From NCBI RefSeq assembly GCF_023227875.1, contig NZ_JALOCH010000017.1:1-51657 (forward strand): a DNA stretch of 51,657 bases. Reading direction: 5' to 3'. Made by a program: the position numbers and the translations under genes. This DNA comes from Methanoregula sp. (lineage in GTDB: Archaea; Halobacteriota; Methanomicrobia; Methanomicrobiales; Methanospirillaceae). The notes under the pieces are model-generated. The model was given only the letters and a program-made list of their open reading frames with translations, made no database searches and was not told the DNA's origin. Positions 8,726 to 17,681 of this stretch are shown here, piece after piece. Each line of letters opens with the position of its first letter. The stretch's first letter is position 1.

Positions 8726-8954
8726 AGTTTATATACCGGTTCAGATCTCCCACTCTGTCGTATCCAGGTAAATTCAGTCGGGACATTATAGGCTATAATT
8801 GACCGTATAACGATATTTCTTATAATCTCTGTAATACCCTGCCGAAAGCAGGAGGATATTTTGCTGATCCGTGAAACAACAAAGATACCGAGGAGAGCGT
8901 ACTGATCACGGGTTTTTGACGAAGAAGGTATTGGGGATTATTTTCATGCAACAC

Positions 8955-9164
8955 TCAGGGTTCCGGTAGAGAACGAAAATTTAACCGTGTTTCAGGCGAC
9001 GATAACCGGGAACCCCCATCACTGATACCCAAGAGTAGAAAAACAGGGGAAGTTTCCATTCCCTCTCCCGGGTTGAGATCATTCTCGCACCGGGTGCACG
9101 AGAGATCCCCATCGATCCTAGTCCGGATTTCATACCCGCAATGCAAGCAGATCCGTATCGGCAT
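8955..9164 (-). CDS. Small zinc-ribbon-like protein
   Basis: From the ATG at 9164 the frame encodes 69 residues with two CxxC knuckles (ICLHCGYEIRTR and LSCTRCENDL), a zinc-ribbon or rubredoxin-like spacing. A GAGGT motif lies 13 nt before this ATG. The frame is open further upstream to 9365, but that part shows no family features. The function is unknown and the C-terminal half is unremarkable. It stands alone between frhD and a hypothetical gene. Confidence 0.4.
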   Translation of the reverse strand: MPIRICLHCGYEIRTRIDGDLSCTRCENDLNPGEGMETSPVFLLLGISDGGSRLSSPETRLNFRSLPEP

Positions 9165-9365
9165 TTCCAATTCGAGGACCTCATCCAACGGAGAGGTTAT
9201 GCGAATGCGGTAGATCCCTGGCCCCCTGATCCCTGCATGAGAATGTCTCTGTCCTGACAGTCCCTGTATTCCCTTTCCCGCAGGAACCGTCCACTTACAT
9301 CCGGTGTCCCGCATCCCGATGACGGTGCGGGCCCGAGTACACAATAAATTTACCCTTGTGTTCAT

Positions 9366-9751
9366 ACCTTATTGTTGAAAATGAGAGAAATAACACTGGC
9401 ATTGAGTGAAAATAATTTTTCACTGATACCCTGATTGGAAAGAATCTGATGAAATGCAGGTGAATCTGGTGAGAATGTCGACCTAAAAAATGTTACATTA
9501 ATAGCTCCATAGGAAATCTGCTACAGTATTGTTTTCCATCAGCGTGCATAATAAAAATATTATAAATTAATAAATTTCACATTAGTTCATACGAAAATAA
9601 AAAAGTATAATAATATCCGGAACGCATAGAGAATACAGGGTAGGGCTGACATCCCAGCAACACCCGCACTTTCGACTAGATATACAGTAAAATTCTGGTT
9701 GTTCCGGGAACGGTGGGGAAACCGATCCCGTTTACAACAGGAGTTGATCTC
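9366..9751. other. AT-rich intergenic region
   Basis: No gene is seen in this stretch. It is much more AT-rich than the flanking genes, especially 9480-9640, and has a short imperfect direct repeat, GAATCTGATGA / GAATCTGGTGA, near 9440-9475. The right end carries AGGAGTTGATCT, a good ribosome-binding site for the next gene. Confidence 0.5.
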
Positions 9752-10087
9752 ATGAAAACACAACTGTATGATGGCAGCAGGAAAATTCAGGTGGATACCC
9801 GGATTGATGAGTGCCTCTATGCAGCATTAAGGCCGCAGAAGTATTCACCAGAAGTTCAGCGGCAGGGAAAGGATCTCTATGTTCACAAGGATAAGGAAGG
9901 GAAGATCACCTATTACCTTCACCTATGGTCATCCGTAAAGACCGTTGGCAGTAAAATCCAGCCGATTTCACCAGCAACCGCAGAACGGTTTCTGCGGGGA
10001 AAAGGGCTCATCTGCAACCTGTTCCCGAAAAGCGATCCCATTGCAACGCTTTATAATTGGGGATATGGTATCGCAGAAGAGTTCTGA
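9752..10087 (+). CDS. Hypothetical protein, 111 residues
   Basis: The ATG at 9752 is preceded by AGGAGTTGATCT, very close to the archaeal Shine-Dalgarno consensus, which decides the start over the upstream GTG at 9713. The protein is soluble and mixed in charge, with the blocks DGSRKIQVDTRIDECLYAAL and YYLHLWSSVKTVGSKIQPIS. I do not recognise a family. It has no signal peptide or membrane segment and no operon partner. Confidence 0.6.
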   Translation: MKTQLYDGSRKIQVDTRIDECLYAALRPQKYSPEVQRQGKDLYVHKDKEGKITYYLHLWSSVKTVGSKIQPISPATAERFLRGKGLICNLFPKSDPIATLYNWGYGIAEEF

Positions 10088-10335
10088 AATTTCATTGCAC
10101 ATCCCCCCTCTCTTCCTTTTCTTACCAGACTTCGAGCCGGTGAAATTATTTCAGGTTCCCGTACTGAAAAAACTACAACAGGATCTGCGGTATGATCACA
10201 AACAGGTTGTACATACTCCTCCCGGAAATAATGTAGGCAGCGTACCTCCACCCCCTCCCCCAATCAAGTTACAAACACCAACCCCTTTTTTCACTTCCTC
10301 ACGTCGGACACCACACATCACACTACCAAAACCGG

Positions 10336-10645
10336 AGGGGGGTAGTCCCCCCTCCCTCAGCAAGAGGCACCCCCCACCACCCCACTTTAAAATCCGGAGG
10401 GGGGTCCCCCTACCCACCCCTCCATGGCCCGGATGGGTACCCACCCCCGCTTACCTGCATGACCAACCGTGATAGATCCAGTGGAACTTCCGACGTTGCA
10501 GGGATTTTCCGGCACGTCCGGGAAAACGGGCAGAGGGGGTACCCACCCCTCCCGCACCCAGAGGGGTAGCTACCCCTCCCCTCAGTGGAGGGAGATCCCG
10601 GGCGCCGGATCCGGGCAAAGGGAATGGGAGGGGGTACCACCCCAC
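10336..10645. repeat. Cluster of G-tract palindromes
   Basis: Five or six G-tract/C-tract dyads occur within about 310 bp of gene-free sequence. GGAGGGGGG-TAGT-CCCCCCTCC (about 10334-10353) is a perfect 9-bp inverted repeat. Others are GGGGGGTCCCCC (10399-10410), GGGGGTACCCACCCC (about 10535), the 18-bp perfect palindrome GAGGGGTAGCTACCCCTC (10561-10578) and GGGGGTACCACCCC (about 10630). Open frames across the region are artefacts of the low complexity. It may be an interspersed palindromic repeat family or a recombination-prone site. Confidence 0.6.
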
Positions 10646-10678
10646 CCAGGGATCAATGGCGCAAACATAAGGTGTGTT

Positions 10679-10740
10679 GGATTATAACCTGACAAAGACT
10701 GGCAAAAGTGTAGGACTATATCCAGACAAAAAGGTATATT
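10679..10740 (+). promoter_or_regulatory. Promoter with two 20-bp direct repeats before the ATPase gene
   Basis: GGATTATAACCTGACAAAGA (10679-10698) and GGACTATATCCAGACAAAAA (10713-10732) match at 16 of 20 positions, with starts 34 bp apart. A TATA-like GGTATATTT follows directly. This places transcription start near 10763, just ahead of the ATG at 10769. The repeats look like paired regulator sites. Confidence 0.4.
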
Positions 10741-10768
10741 TGTGTGTGGTTATAATCGTACACATAGT

Positions 10769-12121
10769 ATGGACTTGGACAGAGGTAGTTTAGACAGGTC
10801 ACCGATGGACCGCTCCGACATCACGCTGACACCCCTCGCTGAGCTCTTGGCATCGATGAATCCCTGGTGGGCGGGGATGGACTTTGAGACCGGGAAACCC
10901 CGACCGGCATATCTCGCAACAATACAACGCTATCTCGATACCAGCGAGATCATCGTTCTGAACGGCGTCCGGCGTGCAGGCAAGACCACGCTCCTCTACC
11001 AGACCATCCGCCACCTTATCACCGGCCGCGGGGTCCCGCCACGAAACATCCTCTTTGTAAAATGCGACGAGGAGGGAGTGGCTTCTCCCGGCCAGTCCGT
11101 TTCCGCGATTGTCGATACCTACCGGAAGGAGGTGTCGGTACAGGGAACGATCTATCTTGTCTTTGACGAGATCCAGACCATTAAAAACTGGGAACAGACG
11201 GTAAAATCACTCTATGACCGCAAACAGTACAGGATAATCATCTCGGGGCCCTCCTCGTATCTCCTCGATTCAAAGGTGGCGACACTGCTCTCAGGGCGAT
11301 ACCTTACCGTCACGGTATTTCCCCTCAATTTTGTGGAATACCTCTCCTTCCACGGATTGGAACCGGCGGGTGATCCCGTGGTCCTCGCATCCCGGAAATA
11401 CGAGATCATCACCCTGTTGAAACGGTACCTCCGCGAAGGGGGATTTCCCGGAGTTACCCTTCATGAGGATGAACGGACACGGCAGGACCAGCTCAGGGCG
11501 TACTATGACAGTATCGTGTACCGTGACATCGTCCGGGTCAACGAAGTGAGAAACCAGAAAGCGCTCGCTGCCGTCCTGCATTATCTCTTCACCAACATTG
11601 CATCGCTCTATTCCTACCGGAAGCTCAAGGAGACATTCGGGATTGACATCTCGACGCTCCAGGACTACATCCATTTTGCCGATATGGCAAGGATTCTTTA
11701 TGAAATCCAGGTCTTCTCCTATTCTCTCCAGACGCAGGCACGGGCGAACAAGAAGATCTACTGCATTGACAATGGCCTGCGGAATGCGGTGTCATTCCGG
11801 TTCTCCGAGGATGAAGGGAAACTTGCAGAGAATCTTGTCTTCATCGAACTGCTCAGGTCGGGGTCGGATCTGTTTTACTGGAAGAATAACCATGAAGTGG
11901 ATTTTGTGATCAAAAATCCGGACACCTCCCTTACCGCAATCAACGTGTGTTATACCGATTCCGTTCCGGAACGTGAATATGAATCACTGCAGGAATTTTC
12001 CAACATTTTTAGCGAGAAGGTTGGAAAACGTATTATTCTCACACGGGACAAAGAGGGGGAAGAAAACGGGATTTTATATATCCCCCTCTGGAAATGGTTG
12101 CTGAGTCGCGAAGAGCGATAG
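10769..12121 (+). CDS. AAA ATPase with DUF4143 C-terminal domain
   Basis: This is a member of the large archaeal ATPase family with an AAA_14-type core and a DUF4143 tail. The core shows Walker A (GVRRAGKTTLL) and Walker B (IYLVFDEIQ). The C-terminal part has the ENLVFIELLRSG...FYWKNNHEVDFVI pattern, which resembles a nuclease-like fold. The cellular role of the family is poorly defined; many members sit in accessory regions. I prefer the ATG at 10769 (450 residues) to the GTG at 10742, because the TATA box implies a near-leaderless start there and no Shine-Dalgarno is seen. The gene stands alone between the G-tract block and a TPR gene. Confidence 0.85.
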   Translation: MDLDRGSLDRSPMDRSDITLTPLAELLASMNPWWAGMDFETGKPRPAYLATIQRYLDTSEIIVLNGVRRAGKTTLLYQTIRHLITGRGVPPRNILFVKCDEEGVASPGQSVSAIVDTYRKEVSVQGTIYLVFDEIQTIKNWEQTVKSLYDRKQYRIIISGPSSYLLDSKVATLLSGRYLTVTVFPLNFVEYLSFHGLEPAGDPVVLASRKYEIITLLKRYLREGGFPGVTLHEDERTRQDQLRAYYDSIVYRDIVRVNEVRNQKALAAVLHYLFTNIASLYSYRKLKETFGIDISTLQDYIHFADMARILYEIQVFSYSLQTQARANKKIYCIDNGLRNAVSFRFSEDEGKLAENLVFIELLRSGSDLFYWKNNHEVDFVIKNPDTSLTAINVCYTDSVPEREYESLQEFSNIFSEKVGKRIILTRDKEGEENGILYIPLWKWLLSREER

Positions 12122-12317
12122 GATCAGGCCCGGGGCGGGTACCAAAATGAGAATGCCCGGTCCGGTGAACAGCGGACCGCGGTTCACCTTCTGCCAAAGG
12201 GAGAACAGGAGAACATAAAAAATCCCCATGATGGGCATATAACACGGTCTTTAAAAAACTCATCACTCCAGAAAAGAAAATGCGGCACCCGCCGATCGCT
12301 GGCAAGAAAAGTGAAGG

Positions 12318-12554
12318 TTATCCCAGCCCGCTGACATACATATGGGTTGCCGTGTCGAAGCATTTCATTGCTTCGGGGACCCGTCCCAGTTTTACCAGGG
12401 TCTCGCCCTTGTCGAATATCACATCGGCATCGTCCGGGACGATCTCCAGGGGATGGTCGTAGGCAGCAATCGCCTTCTCGAACTGCCCCTGGCTGTCAAG
12501 GATATTCCCGCTTTCCACAAACTTCTGTTCCTGTTTTACATCTTCTGCATTCAT
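12318..12554 (-). CDS. Small TPR-repeat protein
   Basis: The 78-residue protein contains about two tetratricopeptide units (GQFEKAIAAYDHPLEIVPDD and KGETLVKLGRVPEAMKCFDT). TPR units mediate protein-protein contacts. The ATG at 12554 follows GGGGAGGAAAACAAC, a good ribosome-binding site, which makes it preferable to the ATG at 12575. The protein is short for a TPR protein and may be a fragment of a longer one, but it has no visible frameshift. There is no operon partner. Confidence 0.7.
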   Translation of the reverse strand: MNAEDVKQEQKFVESGNILDSQGQFEKAIAAYDHPLEIVPDDADVIFDKGETLVKLGRVPEAMKCFDTATHMYVSGLG

Positions 12555-12575
12555 GTTGTTTTCCTCCCCTGTCAC

Positions 12576-12864
12576 AACCTGTGACTGATACCTGCTTTTT
12601 CGTATCAGATTTTAGTTATTTGCAAACACGGACCGCCGATCATCATTGGTATACAAGTCTGCCATGCAATGAGTCTGTCAGGGAGTACGGGCTCAGGGTT
12701 CAGCCGTGGACAGGTCAAATGGGGGAGTCACACGTTGCTGAAAACCTGACCGTGCTGACCTGGCCCCGGCCGTAACCTTCCCCCATTAGCTTGCAGTCCC
12801 GGCCGCTCACCCCACCCGGTAAATGAGAATAACCCTGCCCAATATGAGAAATAGTTTTATCTAA
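12576..12864. other. Intergenic region before the DUF2178/XRE operon
   Basis: No gene is supported here. The right end holds the promoter of the DUF2178 gene: a TTTTAT TATA-like box at about 12855-12860. Confidence 0.5.
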
Positions 12865-12884
12865 ATGAGAAACATATGTTACAT
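12865..12884 (+). promoter_or_regulatory. Dyad ATGAGAAACATATGTTACAT at the DUF2178/XRE promoter
   Basis: This 20-bp element matches 14 of 20 positions of the element at 19401 and 13 of 20 of the perfect palindrome at 13811. It starts about 5 bp after a TTTAT box (12856-12860), the same geometry as the other two sites. A bound protein here would compete with transcription initiation, so repression is the likely mode. Confidence 0.5.
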
Positions 12885-12893
12885 TGTGAGATC

Positions 12894-13457
12894 ATGAAAA
12901 AACAAACTTACTTCACCTGTCTCGCCATTATCCTCGTCGCACTGGTAGTGGGCCTTGGTTTCGGGGTCACTATGGGAAACCTGTTGATCCCCGTCATCGT
13001 CATTGCGGGTGCCGTTGGCGCCATCTGGCTCTGCCACCAGAGGGTAACCGATGTGATGACCGACGATCTGGAATCTGCCATCAGCGGCAAGGCCGCATTA
13101 AAAGCACTTGAAATAACCGTCATCATCGCGGCGGTCGGGTTCGCGGCAGGAATGGGCTTTTTCTTCAGTGGCGGCTGGGGGAACGGCATGCACGGGTTTA
13201 ACAACGGGTCAATAATGGTCGGTGCCAGTCAGTTCTATCCTTCCGGACATATGATATACGACGAGTCCTATTTCATTGCAGATCCGGCCAACCTGAGTCT
13301 TAACGATGTGGTTGCCCTTGACAGGATGGCGGCAAATTCCCACCGCGTCAGGGATTTCCCCCTTGCATTTGGTGTCGGACTGGGATCTGTCGTGGTGCTT
13401 CTCGTGGGCCTCTATGCGGCATTTTCATATTATTATACCAGGAAATATGAGGAATAG
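12894..13457 (+). CDS. DUF2178-type membrane protein
   Basis: The 187-residue protein has four hydrophobic segments: two at the N-terminus (YFTCLAIILVALVVGLGFG and LLIPVIVIAGAVGAIWLCH), one in the middle (EITVIIAAVGFAAGMGFFF) and one near the C-terminus (GLGSVVVLLVGLYAAFSYYY). The layout and the adjacent XRE gene fit the DUF2178 family. A ~60-residue loop between the last two segments probably lies outside the cell. The ATG at 12894 follows GTGAGATC. It ends 5 nt before the XRE regulator. The biochemical function is unknown; the conserved pairing suggests it modulates the regulator from the membrane. The paralogue at 23283 has the same topology. Confidence 0.8.
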   Translation: MKKQTYFTCLAIILVALVVGLGFGVTMGNLLIPVIVIAGAVGAIWLCHQRVTDVMTDDLESAISGKAALKALEITVIIAAVGFAAGMGFFFSGGWGNGMHGFNNGSIMVGASQFYPSGHMIYDESYFIADPANLSLNDVVALDRMAANSHRVRDFPLAFGVGLGSVVVLLVGLYAAFSYYYTRKYEE

Positions 13458-13462
13458 TCCTG

Positions 13463-13663
13463 ATGAAAAACAAGATCAAGGTGTACCGGGCAATGCGGAA
13501 CATGACCCAGGAGGAGCTGGCCGGGCAACTCCGGGTCACCCGCCGGACGATCAACTCCATTGAAAGAGATAAGTACAACCCGTCCATTGAAGTCGCGTTC
13601 CGTATCGCCCGGCTGTTCAATGTTCCGGTCGAGGAGATGTTCAGCCTCGACGAGGATGAATAG
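13463..13663 (+). CDS. XRE-family helix-turn-helix regulator
   Basis: This 66-residue protein is almost entirely one Cro/CI-type HTH domain (MTQEELAGQLRVTRRTINSI, then YNPSIEVAFRIARLFNVPVE). It has no effector domain, so activity is probably controlled by oligomerisation or by its membrane-protein neighbour. The presumed recognition helix carries TRRTINSIERDKYNPS, while the paralogue at 23874 has TRNTIISMEKNKYSPS, so the two may differ in site preference. It is co-transcribed with the DUF2178 gene and followed by a T7 terminator. The dyads at 12865, 13811 and 19401 are candidate targets. Confidence 0.92.
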   Translation: MKNKIKVYRAMRNMTQEELAGQLRVTRRTINSIERDKYNPSIEVAFRIARLFNVPVEEMFSLDEDE

Positions 13664-13667
13664 GACC

Positions 13668-13674
13668 TTTTTTT
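13668..13674 (+). terminator. T7 terminator of DUF2178/XRE operon
   Basis: Seven T directly follow the XRE stop codon, which separates this two-gene operon from the surface-protein array. Confidence 0.6.
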
Positions 13675-13810
13675 CCTGTAGTGCTGCACGATGACCGTTC
13701 AGGACGCCGTCGGCTGCATGGGCAGGTACCCCCGTGGGACAATCCACCATTCATAGAGAACACCTGTTTTGCACCAACATTTTTGCAATAAGCCAAAAAG
13801 TTTATACACA

Positions 13811-13830
13811 ATGCACAATATATTGTGCAT
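13811..13830 (+). promoter_or_regulatory. Perfect 20-bp palindrome ATGCACAATATATTGTGCAT, operator candidate
   Basis: The sequence equals its own reverse complement over all 20 bases. It begins 5 bp after a TTTATA box (13801-13806) and ends 8 bp before the ATG of the first surface-protein gene, spanning the expected transcription start. A dimeric HTH protein bound here should block initiation. Related dyads occur at 12865 and 19401. The XRE regulator encoded 150 bp upstream is the obvious candidate ligand (inference). Confidence 0.65.
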
Positions 13831-13838
13831 GTGATATT

Positions 13839-15725
13839 ATGAGAGACCAGAGAATCATCTCGGGCGCCCTCCTGGCTGCCGGCATATTTGCCGTCATCGT
13901 CTGCGTGGGCATGGTCACCGGGTTTACGGCGGCAAAGCCGTTCATCTCGGTTGACCTGGTAGGCGATAAGAACATCGGCGACCAGTTCACGGTCACGGGG
14001 AACACCAGCCTGCCGGCCGGCAGCGAGATCATGTTCGAAGTCTATCCGGAATCCCTTGACCTCAACACCGGGCTGGTCATCGACCCGAACACCGGCTCCG
14101 CGGTACGAGTGGACTCGTCCGTGGTGACCGGCGTCATGAGAGTGGATAGTAACTCCGGGGGTATTGCTGCATGGTCGTTCCCGGTCAACACGGCTTCGTT
14201 CATGCCCGGGGAGTACCGGGTCGTGGCAACGGCGCTTGTGAACGACAAGCCGGGAGATCTCTCCGGCATTACAAAGTTCACGGTTCACGGGACCCTGGCA
14301 CCCACGGGAACGGCACAGTACATCAGGGTTGATCCTGTTCCTGACAAGACAACCGGGGACCTCCTGATCGTCAGCGGTTCAACAAATTTCCCGGAGGGAA
14401 CGGACCTGATGATCCAGGCAGCCAGTACCAACGGCGGTTCAAAAGTACGTAAAGGAACCGGGGGAGTAAATGTCTGGTCCACGCCGATCGACACGTCAGC
14501 CTCCAGGCCGGGGAGTTACCAGATCACCGTAACGAACATGGTAGGGAGTTTTGAGAACGGAGACTACGGGAAGGGTACGGTTAACGGGACTACTCCCTTC
14601 ACGCTGAAAGGCGCCTACCTTACCACGGAAACACCGGTCAAGGCAACAATTACCAAAGACGATTACATCCGGATAAACGCGATCGGCGACCGGTCTGTCG
14701 GGGAGCAGTTCCTCGTCACCGGGACAACAAGTCTTCCCGTAGGAACGGAAGTCCTCTGGGAGATCACCCCGGATTCCATCTTTACCAACCCGAACCAGTC
14801 GGGGGAGTTCACCGGTGCAATGGCAAATTCGCAGGTGACAAAAGGTGAGGGTACTACGAACCGGGTATCCTATGCCATGGACACCTGGGTGCTCCTGCCG
14901 GAGCAGTACAATGTATCGGTATCGACCGTTGTCGGGAACCTCTCCGAGGGCGATTACCGGACGGGCAACCCGACAGGAAACACCCTGTTCACCCTGAAGC
15001 AGGGTCCCGCATCCGCGGGTACGGGACAGTACATTAAAATTGATCCGGTTGACGAGAAAACAACCGGTGATCTCCTGATTGTCAGTGGTTCAACGAATTT
15101 TCCGTCAGGAACAATCCTGATGGTACAGATTGGCAGCCCGGGGATTGGTTCCGGGAGTGACACCATAGTCCGCGAAGGCACCGGCGGCGTTAACCGGTAT
15201 TCCATGCCGGCCGATACAGCCCTGCTGAAACCGGGCACGCAGACGATTACGGTCACCAATATGAAAGGTGACCTGGAAAAAGGAGATTACGAGCTGGGGA
15301 ATGTAAACAGCACGGCCACATTCACCCTGAAAGGCACCTACCTTGGAACGGACACACCGGTACAGGCAACCGTCACCAAAGACGATTTCATCCGCCTGAA
15401 TGCAATCGGTGACAAGAAGGTCGGGGACCAGTTCCTCATCACCGGGAAGACCAGCCTTCCCGCGGGTGTCGGCCTGATCTGGCAGGTCATGCCGTATACG
15501 GGAACCGTCCCGACCAGCCTTGACATGAACACAAAGGGCATTATGGCAAATAACCCGGTGACGAAAGGGGATGGCGCCGCGAACCGGGTATCGCTTGCCG
15601 TTGACCTGGGCAACATGGAGCCGGGAGAGTACATTGCCATGGTGGGCCCGATGAAAGGAGACCCGGAAAACAGGGATATCGCGATGGCGGATCCGGTCGG
15701 ATCCACCCGGTTTACGGTGGTATAG
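13839..15725 (+). CDS. Secreted protein with five beta-sandwich modules (S-layer-type)
   Basis: The 628-residue protein begins with a signal peptide or membrane anchor (GALLAAGIFAVIVCVGMV) and then repeats one module of about 110-125 residues five times. Each module opens with I-x-[VI]-[DN]-x-[IV]-x-[DE]-[KR]-x-x-G-[DE], then GxTxxPxG, and closes near PGxY-x-[IV]. The same module occurs at the end of Methanomicrobiales S-layer-type proteins. Modules 2 and 4 resemble each other, as do 3 and 5, which suggests duplication of a two-module block. There is no C-terminal anchor. I chose the ATG at 13839 after GTGATATT over the far upstream GTG. It is first in the array and has the palindromic operator. 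Confidence 0.85.
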   Translation: MRDQRIISGALLAAGIFAVIVCVGMVTGFTAAKPFISVDLVGDKNIGDQFTVTGNTSLPAGSEIMFEVYPESLDLNTGLVIDPNTGSAVRVDSSVVTGVMRVDSNSGGIAAWSFPVNTASFMPGEYRVVATALVNDKPGDLSGITKFTVHGTLAPTGTAQYIRVDPVPDKTTGDLLIVSGSTNFPEGTDLMIQAASTNGGSKVRKGTGGVNVWSTPIDTSASRPGSYQITVTNMVGSFENGDYGKGTVNGTTPFTLKGAYLTTETPVKATITKDDYIRINAIGDRSVGEQFLVTGTTSLPVGTEVLWEITPDSIFTNPNQSGEFTGAMANSQVTKGEGTTNRVSYAMDTWVLLPEQYNVSVSTVVGNLSEGDYRTGNPTGNTLFTLKQGPASAGTGQYIKIDPVDEKTTGDLLIVSGSTNFPSGTILMVQIGSPGIGSGSDTIVREGTGGVNRYSMPADTALLKPGTQTITVTNMKGDLEKGDYELGNVNSTATFTLKGTYLGTDTPVQATVTKDDFIRLNAIGDKKVGDQFLITGKTSLPAGVGLIWQVMPYTGTVPTSLDMNTKGIMANNPVTKGDGAANRVSLAVDLGNMEPGEYIAMVGPMKGDPENRDIAMADPVGSTRFTVV

Positions 15726-15733
15726 ACAGATGA

Positions 15734-15760
15734 GCCCCCCGGGGGAGACACTCTTTTTTT
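15734..15760 (+). terminator. GC hairpin with T7
   Basis: A CCCCCCGGGGG self-complementary core is followed by TTTTTTT at 15754-15760, shortly after the stop codon of the first array gene. Confidence 0.55.
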
Positions 15761-15909
15761 CCGGATTCTGGAAAGGACACAATGACCCCAAAGCGGGAAG
15801 AGACCGGGTGATCGTCAACATGCCTTTCTGCCCGCATCCGGGGAAAAAGCCGTTGGTTGTGTTCCCAAAAAAAGAGAGACCACGATCAGAACAAAGGCAA
15901 GGAAAAACC

Positions 15910-17487
15910 ATGAAAAAACAGAACATTATACACAGCAGCGTCATTGCTGCCCTCTTTATTGCTGCCGTCGTAGGCGTCAGCATGGTCAACGGGTTCGCGG
16001 TTGAAAAACCGTTCATCTCCGTTGACCCGGTGAGCGATAAGAACAGTGGTGACGAGTTCACCATCACGGGAAACACAAGCCTCCCGGCAGGATCGGAGAT
16101 CATCGTTGATATCCACCCGTCTTCCCTTGATCTCAACACCGGGATGGTCACCGATCCAAAGACCGGCGCCACAGTGCGCCTGGATGATTCCATGGTGGCT
16201 ACCGGCATGTTGGGCGTGGAGAACGATCCTGACGGCGTTGCTGCCTGGTCGTTCGATGTGCCTTCAGCCGCATTCCTGACGGGTGAATACACAGTAATCG
16301 TCTATGAGTACAATAAAAACAAACCGGGGCCAGGAGAAATCTCCGGTGTCACAACATTCACGGTCCACGAGAGCCAGGCATCCACCGCCCAGGCGCAGTT
16401 CATCCGTGTCGATCCGATCGGTGACAAAAAAGTCGGAGACCAGTTCACGATCACCGGCACGACAAACCTCCCGAAAGGAGCAGAAGTCATGTTCCAGGTC
16501 TACGCGGCATCCTTTGAACCTACAGAAACGAATCCACAGACCGGCGCACAAAGCGGGGAATTTACCGGAGCAACCGGGACCGTGACGGTAATGCAGGGAA
16601 CAGGGGATGTGAATACCTGGTCCGCGGACCTCGACCTGACAACGTTCCAGCCAATGGAATACCTCGTGAATGTATCAATGTTTACCGGAGATGTGAGCCA
16701 GCGCGATTTCTCTACGGGCAATCCTACCGGCAGGTTAAAATTTACCGTCAACCCGGCAGCGGGAAATGCCGGCTCATCCCCGCAGTCGGACAAGGCTGCT
16801 GCAGGCGGGATCCTCATCGACCCCATTTATGACACTCCATCAGGCAAACTCCTTGAAGTGACCGGGAAGACCAACCTGTCGGTCGGCACGCCACTCATCG
16901 TCAAGGTGATCCCTGCATCCATGGACAATCAGACGGTTGTCTTCAATTACCAGAACCCGGAGAATGCAGCAGTGATAAAGGTTGTAAAAGGCGACGAAGT
17001 GAACAACCACTTCTCGGTAAACCTCGATACCCACCTCCTCCCCCTTTCGGACCATATCATCTTTGTCTCCGACATGGCCGACGAGGCAGCCGGCATACAG
17101 TCCGAGTCTTACGGGTGGACCGGTTCAGCGCTGTTCAACATCATCGCAGGAACAGCAGGCATGGGCATGTCACAGGATAACCTTTCTGCACCCGGTATCT
17201 TCATCAACCCCTTCGGTGACGTAACCCAGGGTGAGTCCATTACCGTTACCGGCACGACAAACCTGCCTGTCGGGGCGAAGTTCAGGGCCATGGTGATAGC
17301 GGAATCCAGTACCGATTACGAACACCCGGAACTTGCTGCAACAACATCGGCTGTCAAAGGTTCCCCATCGAACAACCTCTTCTCAGCCATGCTTGCGACA
17401 AAGGATCTCCCAAAGGGAAACCATATCCTCATCGTATCCGCCGAAGACTATGAGGCGACCGGGTCCGTCCTGTTTACCGTGGAATAG
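15910..17487 (+). CDS. Secreted protein with four beta-sandwich modules
   Basis: The 525-residue protein starts at the ATG at 15910; upstream in-frame codons are probably untranslated. It has a signal-like helix (SSVIAALFIAAVVGVSMV) and four copies of the array module, opening FISVDPVSDKNSGDEF, FIRVDPIGDKKVGDQF, GILIDPIYDTPSGKLL and GIFINPFGDVTQGESI. The N-terminus and first module are close to those of the preceding gene, which indicates recent duplication. No C-terminal membrane anchor is present. A T6 tract follows at 17522. Ligand and role are unknown; an extracellular adhesive or structural role is likely from the module type. Confidence 0.85.
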   Translation: MKKQNIIHSSVIAALFIAAVVGVSMVNGFAVEKPFISVDPVSDKNSGDEFTITGNTSLPAGSEIIVDIHPSSLDLNTGMVTDPKTGATVRLDDSMVATGMLGVENDPDGVAAWSFDVPSAAFLTGEYTVIVYEYNKNKPGPGEISGVTTFTVHESQASTAQAQFIRVDPIGDKKVGDQFTITGTTNLPKGAEVMFQVYAASFEPTETNPQTGAQSGEFTGATGTVTVMQGTGDVNTWSADLDLTTFQPMEYLVNVSMFTGDVSQRDFSTGNPTGRLKFTVNPAAGNAGSSPQSDKAAAGGILIDPIYDTPSGKLLEVTGKTNLSVGTPLIVKVIPASMDNQTVVFNYQNPENAAVIKVVKGDEVNNHFSVNLDTHLLPLSDHIIFVSDMADEAAGIQSESYGWTGSALFNIIAGTAGMGMSQDNLSAPGIFINPFGDVTQGESITVTGTTNLPVGAKFRAMVIAESSTDYEHPELAATTSAVKGSPSNNLFSAMLATKDLPKGNHILIVSAEDYEATGSVLFTVE

Positions 17488-17681
17488 ATCGTTATGCATT
17501 CCATACGAAGACACCCCTCAATTTTTTCCGGGGACCGGGGGAAAAAGAGGAAAAACACGCAACGGTCCGGGAACCGATCGTCGCAGAAGTTACTGTTTGC
17601 CATTATCCGGGAACGGTTCCGGCAAGTACTCGCCCCCCTCTGGAAGAAGAGCACAAGGAAGAAACAGCGAATGGAGAAACC

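Noticed and set aside
10196..10687. Several Gly/Pro-rich frames on both strands
   Set aside because: They are translations of the G-tract and C-tract palindromes, not proteins.
15105..16292. Minus-strand open frame of 395 codons across two array genes
   Set aside because: It runs antisense to two clear module proteins and across the gap between them. The product is low in recognisable motifs.
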